Origin: Nemophila menziesii
Taxonomy: Eukaryota; Streptophyta; Magnoliopsida; Boraginales; Hydrophyllaceae
Assembly: GCA_029959085.1 (NCBI GenBank)
Contig: JARWIR010000002.1
Location: forward strand, 67,634,154-67,698,153
Length of the DNA: 64,000 nt
Direction: 5' to 3'
Part shown: positions 36,037 through 46,789 of the stretch, piece after piece
How positions within the stretch are numbered: the first letter of the stretch is position 1
Layout: the number at the start of each line of letters is the position of its first letter
Position numbers and translations under genes: made by a program
The notes under the pieces: generated by a model
Told to the model about the DNA's origin: nothing
The model's input: only the letters and a program-made list of their open reading frames with translations
Databases searched by the model: none

Positions 36037-37956
36037 GCAAAGCCACATTTGATCAGATGGGTATTGTTGTTACAAGAGTTTAATTTGGAGATTCGAGATC
36101 GAAAGGGTTGTGATAATCAAGTTGCAGATCATTTGTCGCGTCTTGAAGGTTCTGAGAGTAATAGTGGACCAGAGTTGGTCAAAGAGTAATTTTTATATAC
36201 ACAACTGGTACTCCTTGGTATGCAGATATAGTGAATCTTATTGTGAGTGGTTCTTTTCCTAAAGGAGCGACCTCACAAGAAAAGAAGAGATTAAGTCACG
36301 GTGCAAGACAGTTCTTTTGGGATGATCTTTTCCTCTACAAAACATGTAGGGTATGTTTGTATTCAGAAGGGAAAAAATAGTAAAAGAAAAGAAGAGAAAT
36401 ATTATAAAAGAAAAGAAAGGGAAAGAAAAATCTTGTTTGGACTAGAAAATTTAGATAAAAAAGTTCATAAAATATTTTTGGATATCTTTTGTTTGGATTG
36501 TAAAAAAATAAGGAAAGAAAAATAAATGTAATTATGTATTTATATTTTTATCATTGTTTGTAATATGCTAAAGTTATTCTTTGCATGTTAGTTTTAAAAA
36601 AAAATCATTTCCTTCCATTTGACCCCGATTTGGAGTGATTATAAAATTTGACTTATAGGTGATTTTTATAATCACCCAAATTACTTTCCTTTCAAAAATT
36701 CTCCAATACAAACGATAGAAAATATTAAAAAACACTTCCATTATTTTCTTTTCTTCTCAATACCATCAATCCAAACAGACTCGTAGTGATCAGATGGTAA
36801 GAAGATGCATGCGTGAGAATGACATCCAGTCAGTAGTTTCTAGTTGTCATAATTCACCCTATGGAAGACATTTCAAAGGTGATCGTACAACTGCAAAGGT
36901 ACTTCAATCCGATTTTTGTTGGCCTACTCTACATAAAAATTGTCATGAATATGTGAAGAAATGTCATTAATGCCAATTTACCGGAAATATATCTAAAAGA
37001 GACGAAATGGCATGTAATAACGTTCTTGAAGTTGATATTTTTGATGTTTGGGGTATTGATTTCATGGGTCCCTTTGTACCATCTAATGGAAATCTTTACA
37101 TCCTATTAGATGTTGATTAAGTATCAAAATGGGTAGAGGCTGTTGCTCTACCAATGAATGATTCACGAGTGGTGATAAAGTTCTTGAAATCACACATCTT
37201 CACTAGACATGGTACGCCTAGTGTTATTATTAGTGATAGAGGTTCTCATTTTGTTAATAGATACTTGAAGGCCGTGTTAGAGAAGTATGGGGTGAGACAT
37301 CGTGTATCTACTGCTTATCATCAACAAGCAAATGGTCAAGATGAGGTCTCTAATCGAGAGATCAAATTTATTCTAGAGAAGACTATTGGGTCCACACGCA
37401 AGGATTGGCCAATGAAATTAGATGATGCATGTGGGCATATCGTACTGCGTTTAAGACACTTGTTAGTGCATTTGCGTATTGCATAGTTTATGGTAAGGCT
37501 TGTCACTTACCTCTTGGGCTTGAAGTAGGTGCATATTGGGCGATAACGGAGATGAATATGGATCCTACCTTAGCCAGTGACAATCGTATGATGAAACTGA
37601 ATGAACTTGATGAGTTTCGATTTCATGTCTATGAGAATGCTAAATTATATAAAGAAAAGACAAAGAGATGGCATGTTAATCGCATTCGTGAGAAGAAATT
37701 CAAAGTTGGACATATGGTCCTCAAGTATAACTCCAAGTTTAGTAATTACCCGGGTAAGTTGAGGTCGAAGTGGTCTGGTCCTTTCGTAGTGACCAAGGTT
37801 ACGCCTCATGGAGCTATAGAAATTGAAAACCCAGCCGAGCAACACACCTTTATGGTAAATAGACATCTGTTAAAGCTTTATCATGTAGGCGAGGAAACTA
37901 ATCGCATGGTGGATCCATTTCTTGGGGAGGTCATGTGCCTCCTTGAAGGTGAATAG
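36037..37956 (+). pseudogene. Athila RNase H tail and integrase (element C)
   Basis: The sequence begins abruptly in the RNase H tail ([32 protein letters not shown]). Integrase follows (FFWDDLFLYKTC), is interrupted by a MITE (36350-36782), then resumes (DQMVRRCMREND, zinc module, [34 protein letters not shown]). A stop sits near 37120, and a frameshift at about 37430 separates the core from the C-terminal frame (37429-37956, ending LLEGE). The protein is decayed and lacks RT. Element C continues after nested element B at 46402. Confidence 0.85.
36350..36782. mobile_element. MITE inserted in integrase of element C
   Basis: It is 433 bp with imperfect terminal inverted repeats GGTATGTTTGTATT / GAGTCTGTTTGGATT. 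It is flanked by GTAG on each side (36346-36349; 36783-36786). Removing it restores the integrase reading (KTC-SDQMV). The TIR style fits PIF/Harbinger-type MITEs, though the duplication would usually be three bases (TAG here). Confidence 0.8.
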
Positions 37957-38491
37957 ATGCGTGAGGTAACTCGTCGAGCTTAATGACGTTAAAAAAAGCC
38001 ATTTCAATTGTATATTAGTTTATTGCTTTTGTCTTTCAATTCCTAGTGCATAGTAGATTAATTTTCGTTTAATAGTTTTTATTTTAAATAAATAAGAAAG
38101 GTAATGTGTTAATTGCGCAGGAATTGAGTTTGGGGTAAAGAAGAACGGAAAAAATGCAATACACGGCAGCTCGGTGTAGTATACCGTGCCATAGCTGCGG
38201 TGCACCGCACCGCAGGAAAACCGCCATAGCGCTTATGAAATTGGGTACATGAGCGAGAGGTACTTGTCCATACCGTGTTGTTATTCGCACGCCATGGTTT
38301 CAAAAAAAAGGGGGTCTGGTATACCGGACGATAGGCACGGTATACCACAACACTCAAAGTCGTCACAATGGGTGACAAATCAAGTCCATTACCGTGAGAC
38401 AAGTGTCCAAACCGTATCATCATAAGCGACCACGGTAGGGAGCGCGTGACATCACTTGCGGTACACCAGAAGAAAGCTCTGGTACACCGCA
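37957..38491. repeat. Post-integrase region of element C with GC-rich palindromes
   Basis: A GAGTTTGGGGT box at 38126-38136 is followed by repeated GGTATACCG, GCGGTGCACCGC and CCGCAGG phrases. The block is interrupted at 38492 by element B. The block type matches that of element B (41520-41800) more than that of A. Confidence 0.75.
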
Positions 38492-40000
38492 TGATGTCTC
38501 CTCATTTGTGATAATATAATATACTTCCGAGACATCATTTTAGGCGTATTTATTAGTTTATAGGTCGATCTTAGCTTAATTTAGTGCACTTTCCTATTTT
38601 GAGTCTTGATCTAGTAACATAATATTTTTAGAGCATATTGGGTTTAATTGTTTATTTAGTGTGAAGCTTTAAAGATAATTATGGAGATTAATTAGAGTCC
38701 AAGTCAAAGACTACAATATATGAAAAGAGATATGCATGGTAATTGGAGATAGAAGGAAACAGAGTTCAATTAGGAAAAGGAAAAGCTGTCTAAATCTGAA
38801 TTTCAGCAGCACACGTCTAAAGAAGTGGTGATAACTCCAAGAAAGAAGCCGATTTTGGTAAATTCCTTTCATAGGGACGTATATAATTCCGTGAGGATTC
38901 TTTTGGTATATTATGGAGCAAAAACCGACCAATAACGAAGAAGATATGCTCAAAACAGTTAAGCAGCAATTATCTTTATTTCCATACGAATTTGAGTTGG
39001 GCTTGGAGTCCACCACTTCCTTCTCATTCAAGAAAACGAATTAGGTCTTCCTATACACTATAAATACAGCCTCTTAACATTAGAAAATCATCCTTGGCCA
39101 GACCCTAAGGCCAAGAGGAAGCTGCAACACAATAAGAGAAGTCTGGAAGGAGCTGTGCATCAATCATGTCTTCTTCAACCTTCAATTCTGTAATTCTTTT
39201 CTCTTCTTTTCTTAGTATGAATTAATTCTTTTTAGTTTGAGTTTTAGCATATATGTATGAACCCTAGTTTTGATTGACATCTATATAATTTGGGAACTTA
39301 ATGTTTTAAATTGAATTATTGTTTTTATTCTCTGTTTACGTGTTTCGATTTATATTCTGTGTTCTTGTGGAAGTGCACCCATATAGAATTACCATCTAGT
39401 GGTTAGGTCACCATTGACAACGGTGTTTAATTACATGTTTAGCACATAATGTCTAGTATTTGGTTTGATCTGACAACCCAACCTAACTAGATAATCACTA
39501 TGGTTTAGTTCTTGTGACTATTTAACAATTACAGGATAAGTTTGCTTAAGAAGCCTTATTGACACAGGTAAATCCTATTTAAAACTACCGATAGCGAATT
39601 GGAACCGATTATTGAAATACTACATAATTCACCCTTACATGTTTAGAACGGCAAACTAGTGGAGACTACATGCTAATTACTCAAGCTAATGTTCATACTA
39701 TTCTCTTTTCTTTTATTTATTTTCTGTCTTTTAATTTATTAGTTTAGTTTTCTCTTTATAAAAACCAAATAAAAATCTATTCTCCTTTTCTTTCTTTGCG
39801 TATTATCTTTGCTATCTTCTATATCTGCACTTGATAATTTGCATAAGTTCTCTCTAACTTTCGTCAGTCCTTGAGGAACGAATCTTACTTATTCATTAAA
39901 ACTTGCATACGTCCTGTAATACTTGCAGTACTGTGTTAGCTTAGGGTGTTTATTTGCATCTAAATTATATCATCTTTTTATCACACCTTAGGCCACACCA
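38492..40000 (+). repeat. 5' LTR of element B
   Basis: TGATGTCTCC...GGCCACACCA, with the opening hairpin partner GAGACATCA at about 38528. A CTATAAATACAGCC TATA box lies near 39058. The closest relative in the window is 27967-29520. Confidence 0.94.
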
Positions 40001-40006
40001 AGTTTT

Positions 40007-40024
40007 TGGCGCCGCTGCCGGGGA
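40007..40024 (+). promoter_or_regulatory. Primer-binding site of element B
   Basis: TGGCGCCGCTGCCGGGGA is a tRNA-Asp-type site, six bases after the LTR. Confidence 0.92.
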
Positions 40025-40120
40025 CTACATCGTTAGTCCTTGTGCAATTATCTTGTGCTTATATTTTAGTTAGTTCTATTTTACGCTTTTCTTTTAGATT
40101 TTGTTTTACAAAAATTTCCT

Positions 40121-41310
40121 AGGCGAGAGCAAATTTATTAGGAGAAGGAAGTTTCGTATTACTAGATCCTGCAGCAATGGACGAGATAAACCAACTAATG
40201 GCTGAATTACGCGAACAATTTGCTCGGGGAAATCCAGTACATACATCACCTTCATGTCCTAGTTGTGGAGCAAGAGATCACTCGTGGGAATATTGCATGA
40301 ATAATCCAGCTTCAATTTCCTTCATGCCTTATCAAAGAAACCATTATTATGATGGTTATTATCAATCCCAAGGAAATTATGCTGATTATCAGCCCCCACA
40401 AAATTACAATTGGGTCGGAGATCAACAGACTTATTATCATAATAACCATTATTATGATGATTATTACTAACCACGACCACAATCCTACTATCCTCCACAA
40501 CCTATCTATCAAGAAGCGCCGATTTATAATGAAGTTTATCAAGAACCACTTTCTTATTCAATGCAACAAACCGTACAAGAACAACCTTCGAGTTTGAATT
40601 CAAGCATGGCTAAGATAATGAACCTAATTGAAGATATGGAGAATAACCAGCAAAGAATCCAAAACTCAGCCAATGCGCTTAAGAAGATCGAGCATACAGT
40701 GTCACAAATGGTGAATAAACTGCAAATCTTTGCAGAAGGGCAAATCCGAAGTGGTACTAGTGCTCCAGAAAACAATGTTTGTCATGAAGTTGAATTAAGA
40801 AGTGGAAAACAACTACCTCCACCAAGACCAGAACCAGAACCAGTCCCTATTCCAGAAACGGGGGGAGAAGAAACAACAGAAGATACAGTCGAAGAGGTAG
40901 TTGAACAAGAAAGTGTCCAAGAGAAGACACCAGAAAAGAAAGAGAGCCCAATGGTAACCAACACATGTCCTCCATCACCATACCCTTCACGTGTCAGAAA
41001 AAAGGACAATGACCTGGAATTCAAGAAGTTCGTTGACATGGTGAGCAAGTTAGAGATTAAAATACCGTTTGTAGAAGCTCTCAAGAGAATGCCGACATAT
41101 ATAAGATTCATGAAGGACATTCTTTCTAACAAACGAAGATTCGAAACTGAGGATATGAGTGGATCATCAGAGGAGTGTAATACTATCGAGTTACCACCAG
41201 AAACACCCCTTCCCACGAAATCTTGGATGGCACCATTCATGATTATAAAGAATCGAGCTGAAAAGTTCGTGGGTATTAGAGGCAAAGGGTGGAAATTTCG
41301 TCATTCTTAA
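40121..41310 (+). pseudogene. Athila gag C-terminal half fused to integrase-region tail (element B)
   Basis: Coding starts mid-gag (RANLLGEGSFVLLDP), so the N-terminal gag core is deleted. A CCHC knuckle CPSCGARDHSWEYC lies at 40255-40297. A TAA at 40468 interrupts a Tyr/Asn-rich region. The long frame 40561-41310 holds the acidic linker and the pre-protease segment (IPFVEALKRMPTYIRFMKDIL). It then leaves the pol frame after RFETED and ends in an unrelated tail (MIIKNRAEKFVGIRGKG). The deletion of about 3.5 kb of pol falls at roughly 41150. Confidence 0.8.
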
Positions 41311-41950
41311 TCGAGGTAACACGTCTAAATTTAAAAGACGTTAAATAAAAGTGATTTACAAGAGACAACCCGTAATTTCTTTTATGTTTTTACATTTTTA
41401 GTTTATGTTTAGCTTAGTTAATTTTAGTTGATATTGCATATTTGAGAAAGGTATTAGTGTTTTTTATGCTTAGGTATCGGAGAAATCGATTTAGGGAAGA
41501 AACAAAAAATTTCGGAAGGGATACACCATAGGTGCGGTATACCGCACCTCAGCCGCGGTGCATCGCAGAGGAAGAAAACCCGTACCTCGGGTTGGAGCCA
41601 CGGGTTTTGTGCCGAGACGAAAAAAAATGGAGCTGATGGGTCCGGTACACCGGACCCTACACCGTGCCCTACACCGCAGAGCTAAAACCCGTGCCACGGG
41701 GTGCTACCACGGGTATTTTGCCGAAGCAAAAATTTATCGAGCTACAGAAGCTGCGGTACACCCATGCGGTGTACCCCTGTACCGCAGCCATGCACCGCGC
41801 CGCGTCGCTGGAGAGAGAAAGTTGCGGATTTTGGTATATAAAAGAGGTATAAAGCTCATTAATCCGAATTTCATAAACCTCAAGCCTCTCTTTCTTCTCC
41901 AAAACTCTCCCAACTCCATTAAAGCTCATACAAAGCTTCCCTAATCATCA
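41311..41950. repeat. Post-gag region of element B with GC-rich palindromes
   Basis: Repeated GCGGTATACCGCAC, ACCGCAGAG and CCACGGGT phrases lie at 41520-41800. A TATATAAAAGAGG box follows at 41838, then a CT/CA-rich non-coding leader before the third ORF. The layout is the same as element A at 35049-35779. Confidence 0.75.
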
Positions 41951-42225
41951 AAACACTACCCAATCACCATGAAAACACATCAAATCTATTCTCCACATCA
42001 TTACAAAAAAGATTCAACTACCTATATCATACCAAAACACATGAATCCAAGAATCAAAAGCTTAAATTCCAGAAATTCATCCTACAATTTCTTAAATACA
42101 AGCCAATCCATGAAGAATCCATCTTACCCACATAGAGAATCATCATCAAATCAATTTTCCTAACGCAAATTAAGCTTGTACAACCAATAATCAAAAGTTC
42201 AAATTTCAAGAGTGGTTAAAGCTTT

Positions 42226-42999
42226 GAGTTGGGGGTCAATTGAGATGATTAAGAGAACATGAACATTATCTACTATAAGGGAGATGAAGAAAAGCAAGGA
42301 ATTGGAGTAATTGAGAAGAAATCAAGTGAGAAAAGTCCTAGTTCCAATTCAAAGGGTAAAACAAGTCGAGAAAAGAGAGGTTAGCTAGCTGTGTTTGATT
42401 CAATGAGCAAAAAGGTTCTAACTTTAGTGAAGAAAACAACACAACCTCTACAAATCGAAGACTCTACACCCAAAGAAAAAGAGAAAGCTTCAATGGCCAT
42501 GATAGCTTCTCCGAAGAAACAATTGAAGGAACTACCTCTTGCTTATGAGAAAGTATTTGAAGAAGAAGTTGATGGAGGAGAATACAAGACGATTCGTGGC
42601 GATTTGGAAAGATTAGGTTGGTCTTCGCTCATGGTAAGACGTTCTAAACGTTCTTTTTGTGAATTGTATTGTGTGAGGAGAAGAGGAAGTTGTGACACTG
42701 TTGATCTATGAGGAGGTGATACGAATTTTCGATCTCTACCATATCGTTATTTAATGCAATATCCTACTATGATCACGTGTCTTGACCGGAAAGCGAAGAA
42801 GAAGTTGGGTGAAAAAGAAACACGTGAGTTTAAGACGAGTAACAATATTGACAAGGCTTGGATCATTGAAGTTTTGAGAGTAATTACACAACTTTCAAAA
42901 GAAGAAAAGGAGTACATCACAACACTCCTCGAGCAATCAAAGAAAAAATCCAGCAAAATTCTATCTTGGATGTCATTAAGGCGAGGTAATAGCCTCTAA
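42226..42999 (+). pseudogene. Third (env-position) ORF remnant of element B
   Basis: It is preceded by GAGTTGGGGGTCAATTGAGATGA. Frames at 42391-42711 (FDSMSKKVLTLVKKTTQP, LKELPLAYEKVFEEEV) and 42754-42999 (TMITCLDRKAKKKLGEKETR) are rich in Lys and Glu, with breaks between. No signal peptide or membrane segment is seen. The function of this ORF in Athila elements is not established. It contains no recognisable integrase or RT part. Confidence 0.5.
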
Positions 43000-43084
43000 G
43001 AGTATGTTTTCTTTCTTCCCTACCATTTCTTTATGTGCGATATGTATGCTAATTTTAAATTTTATTCTTTCTTGAGTCTTTTTC

Positions 43085-43150
43085 GAGTCGTGAGGACACG
43101 ACTCATTTTTGAGTCGTGGGGACACGACTCATTTTTGAGTTGGGGGTGGG
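43085..43150. repeat. Tandem GAGTCGTG hairpins and polypurine box (element B)
   Basis: Two 20-bp hairpins, GAGTCGTGAGGACACGACTC (43085-43104) and GAGTCGTGGGGACACGACTC (43111-43130), each have 8-bp perfect arms and a 4-base loop. GAGTTGGGGGTGGGG follows at 43137. A single related hairpin lies at 48129-48148 in element C. Confidence 0.85.
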
Positions 43151-43541
43151 GATTCGTTGTCCTCATCTTCCTTTGTGTTTTTACATAAAATTTAAATTTT
43201 TTTGGGTTGAATTAGGCATAGAATATCTTTGAATATACCTATTGAGCATGATTTAATTAAGTTAATGATAGTAAGTAGTATGTTTTTGAAAGATGTTACA
43301 AATTGTTTAGATGCATGTATGAAAACAGGAAATAAAAGATAGAAAAGTTAATGAGCAATGCTAAGAAATTATGTTGAAACTTAGGGAGAGTTATTTGGTG
43401 TGTAGAACGTGAGGTTTGAAATTAGTTGAAAACCCACTTGTCTATGAACTAATAATGAAAACGTAACAAAATCCGGTAGTTAGAAAAATGAATAAGGCAG
43501 TTCTTTCATGTAAAAACACTTGAAGCCTTTATACTTTCTCA

Positions 43542-43914
43542 CAGTGTTCTAAAAATCGGCCTAGGCGGCCGCCTAGGCGCTAGAAGGTAGCTAAACTTCC
43601 AGAAATGGCCTAGGCGGCCGCTAGGCGGTCCTAGAAGGTCCTAGGCGGGTTTAGGCGGCGCCTAGGCGGTCTGAAGCTAAAAAAATTTAAAAAAATCTAT
43701 TTTTTAATAAAAAAAATAAAAAAAATTATTTTTTAACACAAAAAATTTTATAAATTTATTTGTAAAATTATATAAATTTAAAAAAATATTTAAATAAATA
43801 TCAAAACCGCCTAGCAAGAAAACGCCTAGGCTCCGCCTAGGCGCCCGCTTAGTACCCTGGGCGCTCGAAGGTGGTCGACCGCCCGCCTAGCGCCTAGCGT
43901 CTTTTAGAACACTG
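43542..43914. mobile_element. hAT-type MITE in element B
   Basis: Terminal inverted repeats CAGTGTTCTAAAA / TTTTAGAACACTG are perfect. The 8-bp duplication CTTTCTCA is perfect (43534-43541; 43915-43922). The subterminal regions are packed with CCTAGGCGGCCGCCTAGGCG-type palindromic motifs around an AT-rich core. It is 373 bp long with no coding. A degenerate relative of the motif cluster lies at 59395-59560. Confidence 0.93.
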
Positions 43915-43922
43915 CTTTCTCA

Positions 43923-44892
43923 CCCTTTATTTGATTATTGTTATTATTTATCCGTCTTAGCCCCTCTGAGCCTTTCTAAAGCCTTTTTATTGAGCCACAT
44001 TATAATCCATACCCTTAGTTGTAGGACTTATCTATATGACCCGCACTCGAAACACAAAACCTGAAACAAGTCGTTTTAGAGCTTGAGTTTGGGGTGGTGG
44101 GTTTCATCATTAGGGAATATTGGGTTTGGAAATTGTAATTGTGATTTTAGTGATGATGAAAAAGTTAATATTGTAACCCTTTTCCGGGGTAATAGTGAAT
44201 GGAAAAGAAGCTACGAGCTAAATTTGCCAACAAGGGCATAAAAAGAAAGAATATATATATATATATATGAAAAATAGCGTGATATCTCGAACATCAAAAA
44301 GAGAATCATAGCTACAAAAGAAAAAAATGATATGAAAGGAATATATATTCGGACCGGCAAAGTGGATTTTATGTCATCAAAGAAATTGGGTTGAGTAAGA
44401 ACATCTTCGAGTGGAAACTCAAGCTCTAGGGCGATTCGTTGATGGCTAGTGAGGAGAGAGCCAAAAGCTCACTTTTCATTATCCAAATATATCATACCGT
44501 CCCTAAGCCAAGTTATAACCAAAGACCTTAGGATTTCTAACTACTTGGTGGAGAAACAATTGAGCTATTAGGTAATAGGTGAGTGGACCATTGGATGCTA
44601 TATTGGGACCTATGAACAACCTATAGCCATTAACATGAACTAAGTTATCATCCTCTCCTTCTGGCATTGCGAAATTAATCTGGACTTGAATATATGGATT
44701 GTTGATTATGTGTATATTAAGCACACTTGTGCATTATTTCTTGAGCATTACTACATGAGACTTTTTAGATGTTATGCTCTAAGATCATTCATTATGTTCT
44801 ATTCTTATTCTCCTCCTGCTTCTTCTTCTTGACTACCCTACTATTCTTTACTTTTATTGTATCGGGACGATACAACTTTGAGTTGGGGGTCT
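43923..44892 (+). other. Element B 3' interior with polypurine tract
   Basis: Non-coding. A GAGTTTGGGGTGG box lies at 44085-44097, and the functional polypurine tract (TTTGAGTTGGGGGTCT) abuts the 3' LTR at 44893. It aligns with 48620-49519 of element C. Confidence 0.75.
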
Positions 44893-46401
44893 TGATGTCT
44901 CCTCATTTGTGATAATATAATATACTTCCGAGACATCATTTTAGGCGTATTTATTAGTTTATAGGTCGATCTTAGCTTAATTTAGTGCACTTTCCTATTT
45001 TGAGTCTTGATTTAGTAACATAATATCTTTCGAGCATATTGGGTTTAATTGTTTATTTAGTGTGAAGCTTTAAAGATAATTATGGAGATTTATTAGAGTC
45101 CAAGTCAAAGACTACAATATATGGAAAGAGATATGCATAGTAATTGGAGATAGAAGGAAACAGAGTTCAATTAGGAAAAGGAAAAGCTGCCTAAATCTGA
45201 ATTTCTGCAGCACACGCCTAAAGAAGTGGTGATAACTCCAAGAAAGAAGCCGATTTTGGTAAATTCCTTTCATAGGAACGTAGATAATTCTGTGAGGATT
45301 CTTTTGGTATATTATGGAGCAAAAACCGACCAATAACGAAGAAGATATGCTCAAAACAGTTCAGCAGTAATTATCTTTATTTCCATATGAATTTGAGTTG
45401 GGCTTGGAGTTCACCACTTCCTTCTCATTCCAGAAAACGAATTAGGTCTTCCTATACACTATAAATACAGCCTCTTAACATTATAAAATCATCCTTGGCC
45501 AGACCCTAAGGCCAAGAAGAAGCTGCAACACAATAAGAGAAGTCTGGAAGGAGTTGTGCATCAATCATGTCTTCTTCAACCTTCAATTCTGTAATTCTTT
45601 TCTCTTCTTTTCTTAGTATGAATTAATTCTTTTCAGTTTGAGTTTTAGCATATATGTATGAACCCTAGTTTTGATTGACATCTATCTAATTTGGGAACTT
45701 AATGTTTTAAATTGAATTATTGTTTTTATTCTCTGTTTATGTGTTTGGATTTATATTCTGTGTTCTTGTGGAAGTGCACCCATATAGAATTACCATCTAG
45801 TAGTTAGGTCACCATTGACAACGGTGTTTAATTACATGTTTAGCACATAACGTCTAGTATTCGGTTCGATCTGACAACCCAACCTAACTAGATAATCACT
45901 ATGGTTTAGTTCTTGTGACTATTTACCAATTACAGGAAAAGTTTGCTTAAGAAGCCTTATTGACACAGGTAAATCCTATTTAAACTACCGATAGCGAATT
46001 GGAACCGATTATTGAAATACTACATAATTCACCCTTACATGTTTAGAACGGCAAAACTAGTAGGGATTACATGCTAATTACTCAAGCTAATGTTCATACT
46101 ATTCTCTTTTCTTTTATTTATTTTCTGTCTTTTAATTTATTAGTTTAGTTTTCTCTTTATAAAAACCAAATAAAAATATATTCTCCTTTTCTTTCTTTGC
46201 GTATTATCTTTTCTATCTTCTATATCTGCACTTGATAATTTGCATAAGTTCTCTCTAACTTTCGTTAGTCCCTGAGGAACGAATCTTACTTATTCATTAA
46301 AACTTGCATACGTCCTGTAATACTTGCAGTATCGTGTTAGCTTAGGGTGTTTATTTGCATCTAAATTATATCATCTTTTTATCACACCTTAGGCCACACC
46401 A
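44893..46401 (+). repeat. 3' LTR of element B
   Basis: Same length and ends as 38492-40000. It is preceded by the polypurine tract and followed by the target duplication CTGCA (46402-46406). Confidence 0.94.
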
Positions 46402-46789
46402 CTGCAGGAGTCGGCTGGGAAGAATTTTGTGCAGATTTTTGGTTTTTAACCTACAAGACATACCCTAGCCATTTCCCAAATAACAATATTTTTAGTTCCA
46501 AACCCAATAAAAACACCCTGAAGATGCAAAAACACTATAACATTCTCTTCATCACCTCTAACATCATCAAATCCTTCCAAAACACCAAGAAATCTTCATC
46601 TTCATCCTTAATACTTCTTCATCAAAGCTTTAATCTTACCCATTTAACCTCTCCCAATCCATCACATAATAATAACCCATCTCATATAACACCATGATCT
46701 TTCTTTATAAATCCTCAAAACATTAAAGTTCAACACTTCTCTCTAGTTTTTGAATATTTGAAGTTCTGAGTTTGGGGTTCATTGAGATG

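Larger units (their letters stand above)
38492..46401 (+). mobile_element. Non-autonomous Athila element B, nested in C
   Basis: Two LTRs of identical length (1509 bp; 38492-40000 and 44893-46401) differ at only a few dozen positions by eye. The flanking pentamers are CCGCA and CTGCA (one mismatch). A primer site sits at 40007-40024 and a polypurine tract at 44880-44892. The interior keeps the C-terminal gag, the palindromic block and the third ORF, but lacks protease, RT, RNase H and integrase. It also lacks the first half of gag. It is probably among the more recent insertions here. Confidence 0.93.

Noticed and set aside
36301..36525. Lys-rich frame downstream of integrase
   Set aside because: It is a read-through from integrase into the A/G-rich MITE at 36350-36782.
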